Assembly (NCBI GenBank): GCA_006503535.1
Contig: QYRS01000002.1
Location: 4,836,001-4,900,000, forward strand
Direction: 5' to 3'
Origin: Arthrinium phaeospermum
Taxonomy: Eukaryota > Ascomycota > Sordariomycetes > Amphisphaeriales > Apiosporaceae
DNA length: 64,000 bases
Below, piece by piece: positions 33,972-47,021 of this stretch. The notes beneath the pieces were generated by a model that saw only the letters and a list, made by a program, of their open reading frames with translations, was not told the origin of the DNA and did not search any database. A program made the translations under genes and the position numbers. Position 1 is the stretch's first letter; every line of letters starts with the position of its first letter.

Positions 33972-36146
33972 TCACTCCTTCCCAATCCCCACCCTCCGCT
34001 CCCTCCCCGCCCGATCCAGCACCCCCACCAAGTCCTCCCCGTGCGTATCGCACCGCGCCGCCACGAGCTCCCTGACCCAGTCCCCGCGCGGCCGGAACCC
34101 CGCCCGGAACGGCTGGGGCACCGTCACGAACCCCTCGGTGCAGTCCATGTCGCCGACCGGGTGCCGCGCGCCCGTCGCCGCGTTGACGACGCCCGCCTCG
34201 ACCTCGAACGCCCACAGCAGCCGCGCCGCCTGGATGAAGAGCCCGTTGCGGGCGATGTTGCGGCCCGTGCAGATGCGGCGGCCGAAGCCGAAGCCGGTTT
34301 GGGGGAGGTCTTTTAGGGTGCATTGCTCATGGGGGATGGTGGTGGTGTCGTCGTCGTTGATAACCTTGTGGTCGGTGGGGTACTGCAGCCAGCGCTCGGG
34401 TTCGAAGGCGTCGGGGTCCGGGCCGAAGACGGTCTCGTCGCGGGTGATGGCGTAGTGGTTGCCCATGACGAGCGAGCCCGCGGGGATCTGGTAAGTAGGT
34501 AAGTACTCATCACCTCTTGACTCTTGAAGAAAAGTATAGTAGGAAGCACGCGTCGCATTCCTATTGGGGGTGTGTGACTTACTCGATAGCCCATGTACGT
34601 GTCTTCTTTCTTGGTAGCATGAGGGACGCCGCCCACGACCACAGGCCGCCATCTTAGGACTTCATTGACTAGAATATACATAGCACGTCAGTGAAACTCT
34701 CATGCTGAAAGCAAAAACGTCCAGAAGTGTAAGTATCGTACGACGAGTAAGTACTTACCAATAGCATCAATATAAGGCAACCGCGCCCGATCCTCAAAAC
34801 TCGGCAACCGGCCCCTCCCCACAACCCGATCCAAATCTGCCTGCGCCTTCGCCACAAACCCGCCCTCGCCCCGGCCCGCCGTGATGCAAGCCACGACGAG
34901 CCAATCCATAGCCACCGTCGACGTGTCGAGCGCCGCGTCAGCGACGATGCCCAAGTCGAACGCGAGCTCCTCGGTCGACATCCCGCGGGCCTCGGCGCTG
35001 CCCCGCATGTGCTTGCTGAAGTTCCAGCCGGGGTTCGCGAGCCCGCGCTCCAGGTTGCCGACGTGCAGGTTCCGCTCCAGCCGGTACAGCGCCTCGCCCT
35101 CCCGCTTCCACGGCGCCAGGAGGGACGGCAGCCGGTTCAGGACCGGGAAGGAGTCGACCAGGTAGGCGCCCACTTGGCCGGTCCGCGCGAACTCGGCTTG
35201 GACGCGCTTGGCGTCGAGCATGGATTGCTCGTAGCCGGTACGTAGGCGATATCCGCTGTGGGTTGTGTGTTAGTAGGTATTAGGAAGTGAGCTGGTCAAG
35301 CCTCCGATGGCATGCACAAGAGACGCGTTCATGATGTGGCTTACTAGAGTCAGAAGTCAGTGATTGAAGTATATGAGGGCAGCATCGACTATAAAGGCAT
35401 AATCATATGATTGAACTTACCTATATCAGTGAATAGATGATGCTCGCCATGCCACGCTCAAAGTGGTGATGGAAGTCCACACCCTTCTCCCCATGGGTCT
35501 TGGTGTCCTCGATGATGTCCCACAACAGCTGCCTCGACTCCATCTCCTGTATGGGACGGTAGCAGCTAGAGGCCTTCACGTTGAGCAGAGGCGACTGCAT
35601 CCGTTGGTGTAGCCTGTGAACAACGCGGAAGCATGTCAGCCCTGGGCACCACTACTTCCACCGACAAGCATGCTCTCGCAGGGGTGTTGTTCATCCGTCC
35701 AGGGTCTTGCTTGTTCAGGGACGGGAGAAGGAAGGTGTGATGGGATGAACCCTTTCCGTTACTCACTTGTACTGCGCGTCGTAGGGGCGTAGCAACATGT
35801 GCATGCCCCTGGTCACCAGCTCCCCCGCCATGACCATCCGGGGCCGGTCCGAGTACTGGGCGCTTCGGCGCGCCAGGAGGTCCTGGGCGGTCTGGTTCGT
35901 CGACAGCAGGATCAGGGACTGGCCGGCCATGCTCAGGTGCATGATGGGGCCATGCTGGCGGCTCCAGTGGTAGAAGTGAAGCCACTGGAGGCTCTTGGGC
36001 ACCTGGTGCAGATTGCCGATGAGGGGCAGCGGCTTGGGGCCCGGCGGTAGAGGGAGTCTCGTCGACCGCGTCCAGACGCTCTTGGCTAGTAGCAGTAGAA
36101 CGCACACGATGGCGAGGCCCAGGGGCAGGGAAATGGATGACGACAT
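33972..36146 (-). CDS. Cytochrome P450, OrdA/CYP64-like, with in-frame stop at a splice donor
   Basis: Exons 36146-35767, 35613-35421, 35255-34759, 34668-34583 and 34487-33972. The protein has a membrane anchor (LGLAIVCVLLLLAKSVW), hinge LPLPPGPKPLPLIGN, PIQEMESRQLLWD, the I-helix region DAALDTSTVAMDW, the K-helix EVLR, FEPERW and the heme loop FGFGRRICTGR. This resembles fungal P450s of the O-methylsterigmatocystin-oxidoreductase type. Exon 2 ends CTG-ATA-TAG directly before GTAAGT: the stop (35423-35421) is in frame. Removing the single G at 35421 would give ATA-TA plus C of exon 3 and restore the expected Y-G-Y-R at the junction. As written the product is truncated to about 190 residues without heme site. 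So this is a young pseudogene or carries a one-base sequence error. Confidence 0.75.
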
Positions 36147-38089
36147 GATCTTTCTTCGGGGTAGGACAGACAGGGTTACAGGCCGATGGTTAATGAGAGT
36201 CCAAAGAAGCTCAAAACGCCATGGACTTGGGGGGCCGAGGGTGCGTCGTAGCACACACCTCTCCCCTTATGTACAGTTGCCTGCATGCAATCCGATCATT
36301 GCCCAGGCTTGGTAAAGCAGGATATGGAAGGGGCAGCACCGATCTCTCTGGGGTAGTTCATGCTGGTCTCGCAAGATATGACAGGTTTCATATGTGGGCT
36401 GCCGCCACGTTTCTGCCATGCACGAGTCGCAACCATGATTCCAAACCTGGTCGCCAACACCCACCCTCACCACCCTTCTTCATCCTCCGTGATTCCAAAG
36501 GTCAGCGCCCAATCAGATAATGCCTAAAAGCGGCGAGCTTTCGCTTGGGGAAGGGGGGGCTAGTACGCCACTTGTGATATATGACAGACAAGGCATGCGT
36601 CCGACCAGAGTCCGACTATCTGACATGCATCCCTCTAGCTTTGGTTGAATGCAAATCCTCGCCACGAGGATGGTCGGCTGGTTTGGCCGATTACTGAAGC
36701 CAAGCCATACAGACTGTTTCTCCGAGGTAAAACGGCGGATTGTGTTCCTTATTGGAGCTTCCCTTTTGATATGGCTGCTCCGCACGCGCACCTCTAGGCA
36801 TGCACTGGCAGGGACTTCTCAATCCAGCGAAGCCGCTCATAGGTTGGGGAGGTCCGCGAGATATGTGTGCGAGTGGGGCTCAAAAGACGTTTGACAAGGG
36901 GTGTGGAGAGGGGTATATACGTGCATCCAGCTCTCGCTTACTCGATGGCTGGAGGCGGCGTCTACCAGCCCCGAGCCCGCACCGTGGCTGACGGTGGGGG
37001 CACGACGGACGGCTCCCGGATCTAGACTCTAGGTCAAAAGCAACGGCATCTCGGTTGATGTTGCCTGGATGCTGGGGTCTGTTTGCTAAGGGGCCCGCTG
37101 GGAAGGATGGTGATCTGATTACAACCTACCTAATAGGAACTGTCCCCTTGCTAGCCTTGATTGCTTCTCCCCCAACTTCAAACGACCATTGATGGAGTGG
37201 CTGAAGTCGAGGCGCGCTTTAAACGCATTTGCGGCCTCCCTGTCATGGATGACGGGCTCAGCTGAACTCTTGCATATATGCTTTTTCCAACTCCTATGCT
37301 GCTCCACTGTGGCCAAAGCTGCTAGCCTGATTGGACGGTGCCATTCAGGGGGCATTAGTCAACCCTATAATTAAGCAGGACCCCGGGTCTATGCTGTCCA
37401 CCCAACCACATGAAGCCGGGGCGATCTTAGAATGACCCGGGAGAGCAATGACCAAGCAATGATGTATTCCCGTTCGCATCGTGGCACTTCATTAGAGCTC
37501 ATGCAATGCATGCAAAGGCGGCTCGCTAGCTCTTTGTTTCACGGTGGTTCGTCCAACCCAACCCGAGGGCACACCGGCACTAAAGCAAAGTGATGAGTGG
37601 CGTCCACGCCACTCGCCGGCGATGGCTGGAGAAATAAGAAATACACCACAACGCTCAACGTCCGCACTGCGCTTTGGAGGCGGCCGCAAGAGCTGAAAAG
37701 GCCCTGTCTCCTATGAGTGAGCTGTCATAAACCGACGATCTGCCCCGGCATCTATCACATATGGCTTTTTCTCATTCTTACTAGGAGGCTGACTCTGGGT
37801 GAGGAATGATCTGATTTATGCGAACCGAGAACTATCGTGGTGTCTGGGCAGGAAGAGATCGGCATAGGATAAATATTTGACGAAGGCAAGGTGCAATGCC
37901 ACATGGACAATATAACTGAACGGAACGAAGCATGGGCTCTTTTTGACAAGACATTTTTGAATTGCATTGATTGTGCATACGTCTTCAGATTTTGCAGATC
38001 GTCCAGCTATCTCATGTTGCTCCATTGCATGTTCCCCTTTGGCCAGAACACCGATTTCTATACTGCATTTGGTGACGATGCAGATCACA
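36147..38089. other. Intergenic, 1.9 kb
   Basis: No gene supported between the P450 start and the CFEM receptor. Short frames such as 37119-37355 (minus) are isolated and unbiased. TATATA-like boxes occur near 36913. The sequence may carry the regulatory regions of both flanking, outward-facing genes. Confidence 0.5.
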
Positions 38090-39953
38090 ATGAATATATT
38101 TAGGAGCGTCCTTGAACTGCTGTGCCTGTTGCGATTTGTCCATGGACAACAACCTATGCCCCTTTGCGCGGTATGCCTCCCTCAAAACCCAAACAGCTTC
38201 GAGAGTGATCAGAATTGCTCATCCGTATGACAGAGTAAATGTCTAGAAACACACCTCAAGCAGTCGTCATGTTCAGCTACGGACTTTGCCTGCATCTGTG
38301 CAGACCAGCAACTACAAACCAATGTTGGGACTTGCACGCTGGGGAGTTGTACTCTTGTTGAAAGTCTTGGTATGTTCCAATTACACGGTATACCGGTGTC
38401 TCATGACATATACTGATTTCGAACAATAGCGGCGATGAACGTCACCAAGACAATCTGCAAAGAGCCCATCCGAGACAACAGCACAACCACGCCCGTGGTC
38501 ACGGCCATCTCGGCCGCTCTGGCCGTGATATTCGTGGCGATACGTGTTCTCAACAACCACCTTCGAGGCTCGTTGAACATAGCCGACTGGTGTGCTGTCC
38601 TCGCGCTGGTTCGTCATGCTTCCCAAACCCCCTTGTAATTATGACCTGTTCTGACCCGTTCTGAATGCAGGTATCCTCTATCCCCATGGATGTCTCTGAA
38701 TTCTACAGTATGAATGCCCTTTTCAACTTGTGTACACAAACTCAAGGTACTTGCCAGTCGCTGACGCCCCAACTTCTGACTAGTGGTGGCCAATGGCTTT
38801 GGCAAAGATATCTGGACCCTCGACCAACCGCGTATCAACAACGTTGTCTTGGTAAGCAATTGACTCATCCCCCTCAAAAGGGGTTACTCTGCCCACCCCA
38901 ACCGATTCAGCCGGCTGATGATTCATCTTGTTTCTGTAGTGGACCTGGATCAGCGAATTCACCTACGTCCCCGCCATCGGCCTCACCAAAATCTGCATCC
39001 TGTTCTTCTACCTGCGCGTGTTCCCCTCGCGAGGGTTCCGGCACGCCTGCTACGGCACCATCGCCTTCGTGGTGGCCTTCAGCCTCGCCACCTTCACCGT
39101 CACCATCTTCAGCTGCGCCCCCGTCGACTTTGTCTGGAAGGGCTGGGCGGGCGACGCCCGGGGCACGTGCATCAACATCAACGCGTTCTGGTTCAGCCAG
39201 GCCACCATCAACATCACTACCGACTTGTGGATCATGGTGCTGCCCATTACGCAGATTAAGAAGCTCGATCTGGAGCGGAAGAAGAAGATCTTCTTGTGCA
39301 TTATGTTTTGTGTTGGGCTTTTGTGAGTTCTCCTTCTTCCAGGCACCAGATGCTCGGCCACTGACGTGTGATATGCAGAGTCACGGTGTTCAGCATCATC
39401 CGCTTCACGGGCCTCGTCTCGTATTCCAGCACGACAAACCCAACTTGTAAGTAGCCCTTGCCCCTTTCTCAGCCCGACTCCCCCTTCTTTTTACTCTTTG
39501 ACGGCTACGGTTTTCGAAAACGGCTGACTAACCGGCCCAACAGACAACAACGTCGGCGCCGCGACCTGGAGCGTCCTCGAGTGCAACCTCGGCATCGTCT
39601 GCTGCTGCATGCCGTACGTGCGGTCCCTGCTGAACCGCGTGTTCCCCAACTGCTTCGGCGGCACCTTCTTCTCCTCGGGTGGGAAGCGGGGGCAAAAGTA
39701 CCACACCATGACCTCCACGACGGCCGCCGCGTCCGGCAAAGCCGACGGCGGCGACGGCACGTCGAAGCTGCAGTCGCAGACGACCAACGCTACGGCCACC
39801 ACGGACGGAGGTGGGGTGGATGATGGGCGCAAGTGCGGATCGAGGGTGTCCAGGGGCGGCGGTGCGGAGAACACACGGGGGACGGCGGCTCGCTCGGATA
39901 CTATCGAGTTGGCGCCGATGGAGGGGACGTTGGCTAGGTATCCTGAGTGGTGA
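38090..39953 (+). CDS. CFEM-domain SAT4/Pth11-type receptor
   Basis: Eight exons (38090-38170, 38234-38369, 38430-38608, 38671-38707, 38784-38851, 38940-39322, 39379-39446, 39544-39953) give 453 residues with all phases closing. A signal peptide (FRSVLELLCLLRFVHG) leads into a CFEM domain with eight cysteines in the usual order: PLCASKC, SSC, FACIC, GTC, GSC, TIC. Then follow the seven helices: AISAALAVIFVAIRVL, DWCAVLALVSSIPMDV, GFGKDIW, GLTKICILFFYLRVFP, CAPVDFVW, NITTDLWIMVLPI and the last helix with CCCMPYVRSLLN. The C-terminal tail is Thr/Gly-rich. Pth11 itself, with this architecture, is a Magnaporthe surface sensor; ligand and role here are unknown. Confidence 0.92.
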
Positions 39954-41238
39954 GATTGACAAGGATGCATCATTGATATCAACATTGTTGCGGGTTGGAA
40001 TTGAACCAATCCGTCCGGATAACCCTTCTGAGGGTCAAATATACGGACAACAAGCACATATTGGGGCGAATATGGAGTAGGGGACTTAAAAGCACATGTA
40101 TGTATGAAGTGTATCTGCGGACGCAAAAGCATATGGAGATGGCATGGCGTTGTTGGCTTTGTCGACGGATTATGACCCCTTAAAAAAGACATATCTTTTG
40201 CTTGCCTCTTCTCCAGGGCAATAACTTGCATCGTCTATGTAATGGTTTTCATGAGCTTTCTATGCAGCGAGGTGTTTATAGCCGCCACTTGATGAAGTGC
40301 CTGGCAAAGAATAAGAACCCCCAAAATAGCAATCGTGTAAGCGAGAGCTTGCGGTCTTCAAAACAAAACGCACTTGACGCAGGCCTTTCTTTGTATCTAG
40401 CATCATCGGTATGTCGCCTCAGAAAATCGAGTTTAGGTTCTTAGGAATCACGAAAGAACAATATTTAAAAACTGCAACCATTTAACAAGAAAAACAAAAC
40501 GAACTAATGATGTAGAGAAGGCTTTCTGAGAACCTTATGTATGTAGTGCCTTTGTACTATGTGTGTTCCACTATGCGCCCCGAAGAGCCCGAATTATCCG
40601 AAGTACCATCCCTTGCATCCATTTTGGGGTTGATGTGACGCGGGAACAGTTCCTGCCGAGACCCTGTGACTGAGCCGTCTCGCGTGGACTTTAGGGCTTA
40701 GAGAGTTCCCTGGTGAGACGTGCCGACCCGCCCAAAAGAAACGAAATGGAAAAGCTAAAAGGCTGCCAGATTACCGTTTCCTGTATTCGCATGAAGGCAT
40801 CATTTGCCCGTGCTCAAAACGCCAAGGTCTTCTTGGCATACATTTTGACGGACGATCCCGTTTCTTGTTTGACAGAAACAAGTCCGGGAACCATAGATTC
40901 GGATCTACTCCGTATGCCTTCGCGATTAGGTATTGACAATCCCAGCTTATGCGAGATCGATCGACAAGGCACATTGGCGGCCCAGGTTTGACTCATATTT
41001 GTTCTTCATTTTTTGCGTTTGATGTGAGTTGATATGTACAAGACCGTCGTAATATCCAAGATTTCCCATGCCATGCCCAACATGACCCAGTGTGCTATGC
41101 CATAGTACCATCCCTTATATGCTGTAGAGAAAGCAAAGCATTAACGCGTAAACGGGGCCCGTTTTCCCTAACCCATCTATATAGCTGAAATCGAAGAAGG
41201 GGTCTCTTCTTCAATGTCCTCCATTTTTTCCCTTTCGT
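39954..41238. other. Intergenic, 1.3 kb
   Basis: Convergent interval between the receptor and the protease. No supported gene; overlapping frames at 40713-40996 on both strands are unrecognised. It probably holds the two 3' untranslated regions. Confidence 0.5.
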
Positions 41239-42772
41239 TTAGGCGTGCGTGGCAAAGCCCAGCGAGTTGTTGCCACCGTTGAAAGCGACAAAGTTGCTCT
41301 TGAAAAAAATGTCGCCGTAGATGAACATGTTGGCGGGGCTGGCCTGGACACCACCGAAGCAAGCTGTAGATAGCACGTTAGTATTAGGTTCCAAGGTGAG
41401 ATCAATGAAGTAGAAGGTAAAACTTACTGGTCTGGTCGACCTGGGCAAAGTTGATGAACTTGCCAGAGACGGTGGCCATGGTACCACCGACATCGAGCTG
41501 GAGGTCGGGCAGCTTAGCGTTGCAAGGGAACGTGACACCGCCAGCCTGCTCGTCGTTCTGGGCGCCCTGGACCTTGGAGTAGTAGGCGGAGACGGCCTTG
41601 GGGTCGGCGAGGATGAGGGTGGTACCGGTGTCGGCGATGGCCTGGGAGCCGGCGGTGCCGGCCTGGGCCGCGCCGCCGTCGACGGCGAACTTCTCGCTCG
41701 TGAACTGCCAGAAGCCCTGGGCGTTGTTGATGGGGACCCAGGTCATGTCGCCGGTGAACTTGGTGTTGTCGATGCGGCCGAACTCGTAGGCGCCGGCGGC
41801 CTGGGCGCGCAGGTCGGCCGTGAAGACGGGCTCGGCGAGCGAGGGCATGACGTTGTCGAAGAAGGTCTTTTGCTGCTGGGGCTTGACCGTGTTGAGCTTG
41901 GAGAAGGCGAGACCCAGGAGGCCGTTGTTGTTGGTGTCCTGGACGAAGGACTTGGAGACGGCTGTGGCCATCTCGATGGCCTGGGCCTGCACCATGGCGC
42001 CGCCGAGGTCGACGGTGTCGGTGCCTACGTTGCCGGCGGCGCCGGAGCCGTCGCCGTAGCTGATCTGGAAGCTGGCGCCCTGCATCATCTTGAAGGTCTT
42101 TGACTTGGTCGGGTCGTAGATCTGGTGGCCCTGGGTGGCGGCGGCGCTGAGCTGGCTGTTGAAGACCCACAGATCGGAGCTGCCGGAATCGAAGTCGAGG
42201 TTCACGGTCTGGCCGCCGATCTTGACGGGGGAGAGGTACTCGACATCGTTCTCCTCGGGCTTGGCGGCGACCAGACCGACGCCGGTTCCATTGACGGCAG
42301 CCTTACCACCAGCGGCACCGGCGGTTGCGTTACCAGCAGCAGCTCCCACACCGGCGGCAGCACCGGCACCGGCAGCAGCACCAGCACCAGCGCCTGCAGC
42401 ACCACCTGCGGCTCCAGCACCGGCCTTGCCCTTGGCCTTCTTGCCCTTCTTGGGCTGCCTCTTGGAGACCATCTCAGTGACCGACGAGGTGGAGACTTTG
42501 TCGCCGCCGTTGAGGTACTCGGCGGGGACGCGTCGCTTGCTGATCATGTCGATGCTCTGGGCGTTGACGGTGTCGACGAGGCTGGCGGGGACCGGCATAC
42601 GGTATTTTCGGAGGGTCTTGAGGAGGGCGCGGGGGCCGTTCCGGCCGGTGTAGTTGGGATTGGCGACCCGCTCCACCTTGTAGACGCCGCGCTTCTGGAT
42701 GGCCTGCCGCGGCGAGGCCGAGGCCAGGGCGATCAGCCCCAGGAGGAAGAGGAGCTTCATGATGGACTGCAT
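41239..42772 (-). CDS. Secreted pepsin-type aspartic protease
   Basis: Exons 42772-41428 and 41363-41239 give 489 residues; the methionine at 42760 is an equally good start and opens the signal peptide (MKLLFLLGLIALASA). A propeptide with Lys/Arg sites follows, then a basic run (KKGKKAKGK) and an Ala/Gly-rich low-complexity segment of about 50 residues before the catalytic domain. First active site DFDSGSSDLWVF (D-S-G instead of D-T-G, still functional in known relatives), flap region FQISYGDGSG, second active site IADTGTTLI, and the C-terminal FIYGDIFFKSNFVAF. It is an endothiapepsin-like (A1) enzyme expected to be exported. The Ala/Gly segment is unusual; it may be a linker removed with the propeptide. 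Confidence 0.93.
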
Positions 42773-45700
42773 CTTGTCACAGCAATATCACAGCACCCAA
42801 ACAGAAGAGGAGAAATAAGAGCCCTCAAAAAGTGAGAAAGCACCACACCTGGTGGTCACGAAGGGAAAGGAATCGACGAGCGGAGGAGCTTCCAAAGTGA
42901 AAGAACCTCTTCAAGCCGCTATGAAAAAAGATATGATACACCGAAAAGAAACTGGACCTGCCCAGATGGAGAAAAAAAGAAGAAGTGAATGGAGGCAAAG
43001 CAACGAAGGGAAGGGATGGAGAATAGAGGAGAAGAAACAAGAGGGACTTACATGCTCGGATCTTGGCGACCTTTAAAGACAAAGAGCGACACCGAGACAG
43101 ACCACCTACACATGGCGTAGGTTAGGATCCAGGGAACGGCATTGGTCCACCCAAGACGACATCAGGGGGTTCGGGAGCCGAGACGGGACGAAGAGGATCG
43201 AAACGCAGAATAGGCAAGTCCAACGCAAGCCTATCCCGGCTCCTCGATGCCTGTCGCCTAATACCGGGTAGAGGCGTAGGCGCATTGGATGGAAGATCGG
43301 TACCTTGCTAGGTTACTTGACGATAGGACACGGACAGCAGCGATGTGCAGGGAGCGCAGGCAGGCTGTGTACTAAACAACTTACGTATGTCGTGGTGTGG
43401 TAGTCGAGGCGGCTCTGCTGGTTTGGCATGACCCCTGGCAGTCCAAGACACGCCATGCAACAGGATAGTGGGGTCCGGGCCACTAAAAGGTCAGATCGAT
43501 AGGGGAGCCGGTGGATCGACGTAGGCACTGATTGGCGGGCTTGGCAAACCAGACAAGCTTCCCAACCCCGGACCGGTGCGCATTTGAGACATGGGCCAGC
43601 AGAGACCATGTCTACATGGGGGGAGAGAGCCCTCCTGGAAACGTCGTATCTGTCGTACCACTGCGCCCATGGGCAGGCGCATGGAATGGGTTCTGGCTGG
43701 CTTGCTAGGTGACTGACGAATCGAATCACGAGCAGGGCGATGCGATGTAGCCGGGCAGGGTCGGGCAGTACCGTCTCTGCGGACTGGACGCCCGTTTGGG
43801 CCTAGGGGACCTGGTGACGGGCAATCCTGCAGCGAATCATCCTCCAGATCCTGGGTAGGGAAACATGATTTCTTGGCACAAACCGTTTGAGCTCCTCCAT
43901 GCTGCTTCTCCGTGCCTGGGCCTGCAGCTCCTGCAGGGCTTACGTATGCAGATAGGTGATGGATAGGAAGATGCACCATCCGGCGTGGGCATTCCTCCAT
44001 CCTGCTCATCTCGCCAAGACGAATGTTTCGATTTGATCTTCGGAGTGGCAGTGCGCCCAGGGGAACACAGAATGGTAAAGTTCAGGCGGTATTAGCTACT
44101 TACTGACAGAGGCGACATTGTGGGCCTCGGGATGGGCGGCAATAGCAAACAAACAGGCACATATTCTTGACTGCTCTCGGGACCATCCAAGCAGCTGGGC
44201 GAGACGACACACAGAAGTACGGTGATGGTTAGACGGGAAGTCCTGGCTTCTTCCCGTCATCATATCCGAGCGCCTGCCAATTTGGGGTGTCGACGTTGTT
44301 TCATGAGCTGCACAAGGTCGGAACCTGCCACTGACTGCGTCTGTGTGCCGATCACGTCTGTCAACGGCTTGGCTTTCTAGAAGTTGATTGTGGATATTGA
44401 TTCGTCATTCAAGGCTGTTCTTCTAGTAGAAGAAGAAGGCTAAGTAATTAACTAGCTGTTGTATTGGGTTAATGTGTAGATCTAGCAGTAGTTAGTTGAT
44501 AAGGTATGTATGAAGTGCTGCTACGTGATGTTGGCTGTTGGAGGAAAGACGTAGGTAGCTCTCAGAAGTGCGAGCGATGCTGGGATTCGATGAAGGAAGC
44601 GCGGATCAGAAGATCAGTCAATTGCGCAGATGATAGGAGATCGACATACGTACTCGAGTCGGCAGCCGGCAAATATCACCATTGAAGAACTGCGTTCCCC
44701 AGAAAAACCAAGGCGCTCGCTCTCCATCCAGTTCATCCATCATATCGCAAATGCACCAGCCAAGAAAGCTTGGCGCGAAATAAGCTCATGATGGAGAGAG
44801 ATCGCTGGAGGCAGGAGGGTCTGCCAAGAGAAACCGCCCATTTTGCATCTCGGATGCCCTGCCCGCCCACTCCCAGATTCGTGAACAACTCCAGGTGACG
44901 CGTCCAGGGGCTTCGGCGGTTGCGATTGGAGGGTCGATGGACGCCTGCGGTCGCATTCGTGCAGGGCGTGCTGAAACCAAACTGCTGTCATACCCCCACC
45001 AAAAAACATGAAACGGGCCTCAGATTTCTGCTGTGCTGCTGCTGCTGCTGGCTCCTGGCCACTGCACTGGTCTGGCCAGCGACGGTTGGACCACCTGCAC
45101 CCACCCCCAGAACGCACCTGCACCGACTGGGATCGATCCATCCTGGTTGTCAATGCTCAACCACCCCGAGCGGCAATTCTTTCTTCCCTCGATCCCGAAA
45201 TATCCACGACGCTGAGCCATGTAATTAATTAATAAGTCCATCGGCTCAGTCAATTGCTATACCCAGACCACCTGGTCTCGTCTCTTTGCTCATGGGAGTT
45301 GATTTTTGCCTCACCAAGCATCACCCCGTCTTAGTCGCAATGGGGTCTACCCTCCTGCCTCTAAACCAACTTCCTACACCACCCAACTGTCGCCCAACGT
45401 CTTCCGGCTTCGTATCTGAAAGCGTGACAGAGTGGCGCGACAGTAAATCAGTCGTCATGTGAACTACAAAGACAGAATAGGCACAGTCGAACCTGACATC
45501 TGAGATGTCCGCCGCCTGTATGCTTTGTCTATTCGTTGTCTCCATGTGAATTTCTCTATCCAGTTACAGGGAGACAAGTCGAGCTGTGTACAGAACACGA
45601 ACATTTCCCCTTTTCTTGCCTAGTTGGACATGGATATATCAATCTAAACGGGCCATTGACCAATCCATTCCCAGCTTCAAAGAAGTAGATTACGGTCGCA

Positions 45701-47021
45701 ATTTCGATGAGCGTGGTTGTGTTGAGCGGCTCAGCGGATGTTTATATCGGCGGCCCAGGCAAGATGCTGGCAATCTGTTTGCGAAAGCGCATGGTCATGG
45801 ACATGGATGGATATGGCGTCTTCCACAAATCCCCTTTTTCGAATGACGAAATATGATTCGGGTTTATCTCCCCTCCTTCTCTCCTTCAGAGGTCCAGGAT
45901 CAGTAGATGGGCTATGCTCTTGTCCCACACGCTCTTTATACAGGTGCCGAAGATATACCAGCTTACATATATCACCCAACCCGAACATTCCACTTTTTCA
46001 ATTTACTTACACCAGTACGGCCGCAGCATACTGAGTCGTTGCTGCCATTATAAGCACCTGGTATTTGACTCAGTACTCGAGATTCCTAATTGATACCTAC
46101 ACTTTGCTTGATACTGTATTTAAGGTTCGACCCGTATGAGTGAAGTGTTGACCAATGTTCCATTGAAACATATGTTTGCCATTTCGCTGCATCGCATGGG
46201 CATCGCCTGGTCGTTGCGTCAAATGGACCAGCCTGCCCGAAGAGGCGGGTTGCATCAACGGAACTGGTATGCTAGAGTGTGTCCCTAGATCTCTATTTCC
46301 CGACCTCACGAGAGTAACAAGGAGAATTCCTTATAAAAATGTGCACTCTTCCGAGTAATATACCTGGTCCGTCGCACAATAACGTTCGACTATACCCAAG
46401 TGATACCACCTGCAAGCCTGCAATCGCCCAGAGTGTGACATTGGTGATTCTACAAAGGTAAAGCGGGTTGACTGGTGACTGGATTAGGTGATTGGCGAAG
46501 TCACGTGAGCGAAACGGAGGGGCACAGTTTTAATTTCGTCCTACCGTCCGGGCTGGGAGTCGCTTAAGTCCCAACCCTGCCACTTTCTGCCGCTACCCCC
46601 ATTCCATTTCCCACCACAATCTGACTTGACCGACCGCCCTTGACAGGAGAGCTGCCGTTAATTACTTACTTATCGACAAGGCAGAGGAAAACGGAGAGTA
46701 GCCAACCTCCTCCCATATTCGTTCCGACTCCACCCTCCCTGATACATACATCCCGGCCCAACGGACGAGTCTAGAACGACCGATAAGCGAAGCTGGAAGG
46801 GTAGCTGAGTGTCGATCATTAACTACCTTTCCTCAATCAAACCCACACCATCCATCATCGATAGAACTTCACTGCGCGATAGCCCTGCTCAATTAGGTCT
46901 GGCAGAGGCCCTAACGTCAATTGTCGCAACTGGATGACCCTCGAGCGATAGGCAGCGAAACTCAAAGGACCAGACACGCGCAATCGGTCGGTCGCCGACC
47001 GTGTCTCTCCCAAGCCGTTCA
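42773..47021. other. Gene-poor interval, 4.2 kb
   Basis: The interval lies between the divergent protease and Myb-like genes. Frames at 43313-44009 (minus), 44740-45253 (both strands) and 45586-46034 show no domain, splice-joined extension or stable codon bias. A short CTG/TGC-rich microsatellite lies at about 45030-45055. It may contain long regulatory regions, or an RNA or fast-evolving gene that I cannot recognise. Confidence 0.5.

Noticed and set aside
39980..40010. tRNA-like T-arm sequence (complement of GGAATTGAACC)
   Set aside because: No acceptor stem, anticodon arm or A box at proper spacing on either strand.
46125..46145. GGTTCGACCC resembling a tRNA B box
   Set aside because: No cloverleaf can be built from the flanking bases.
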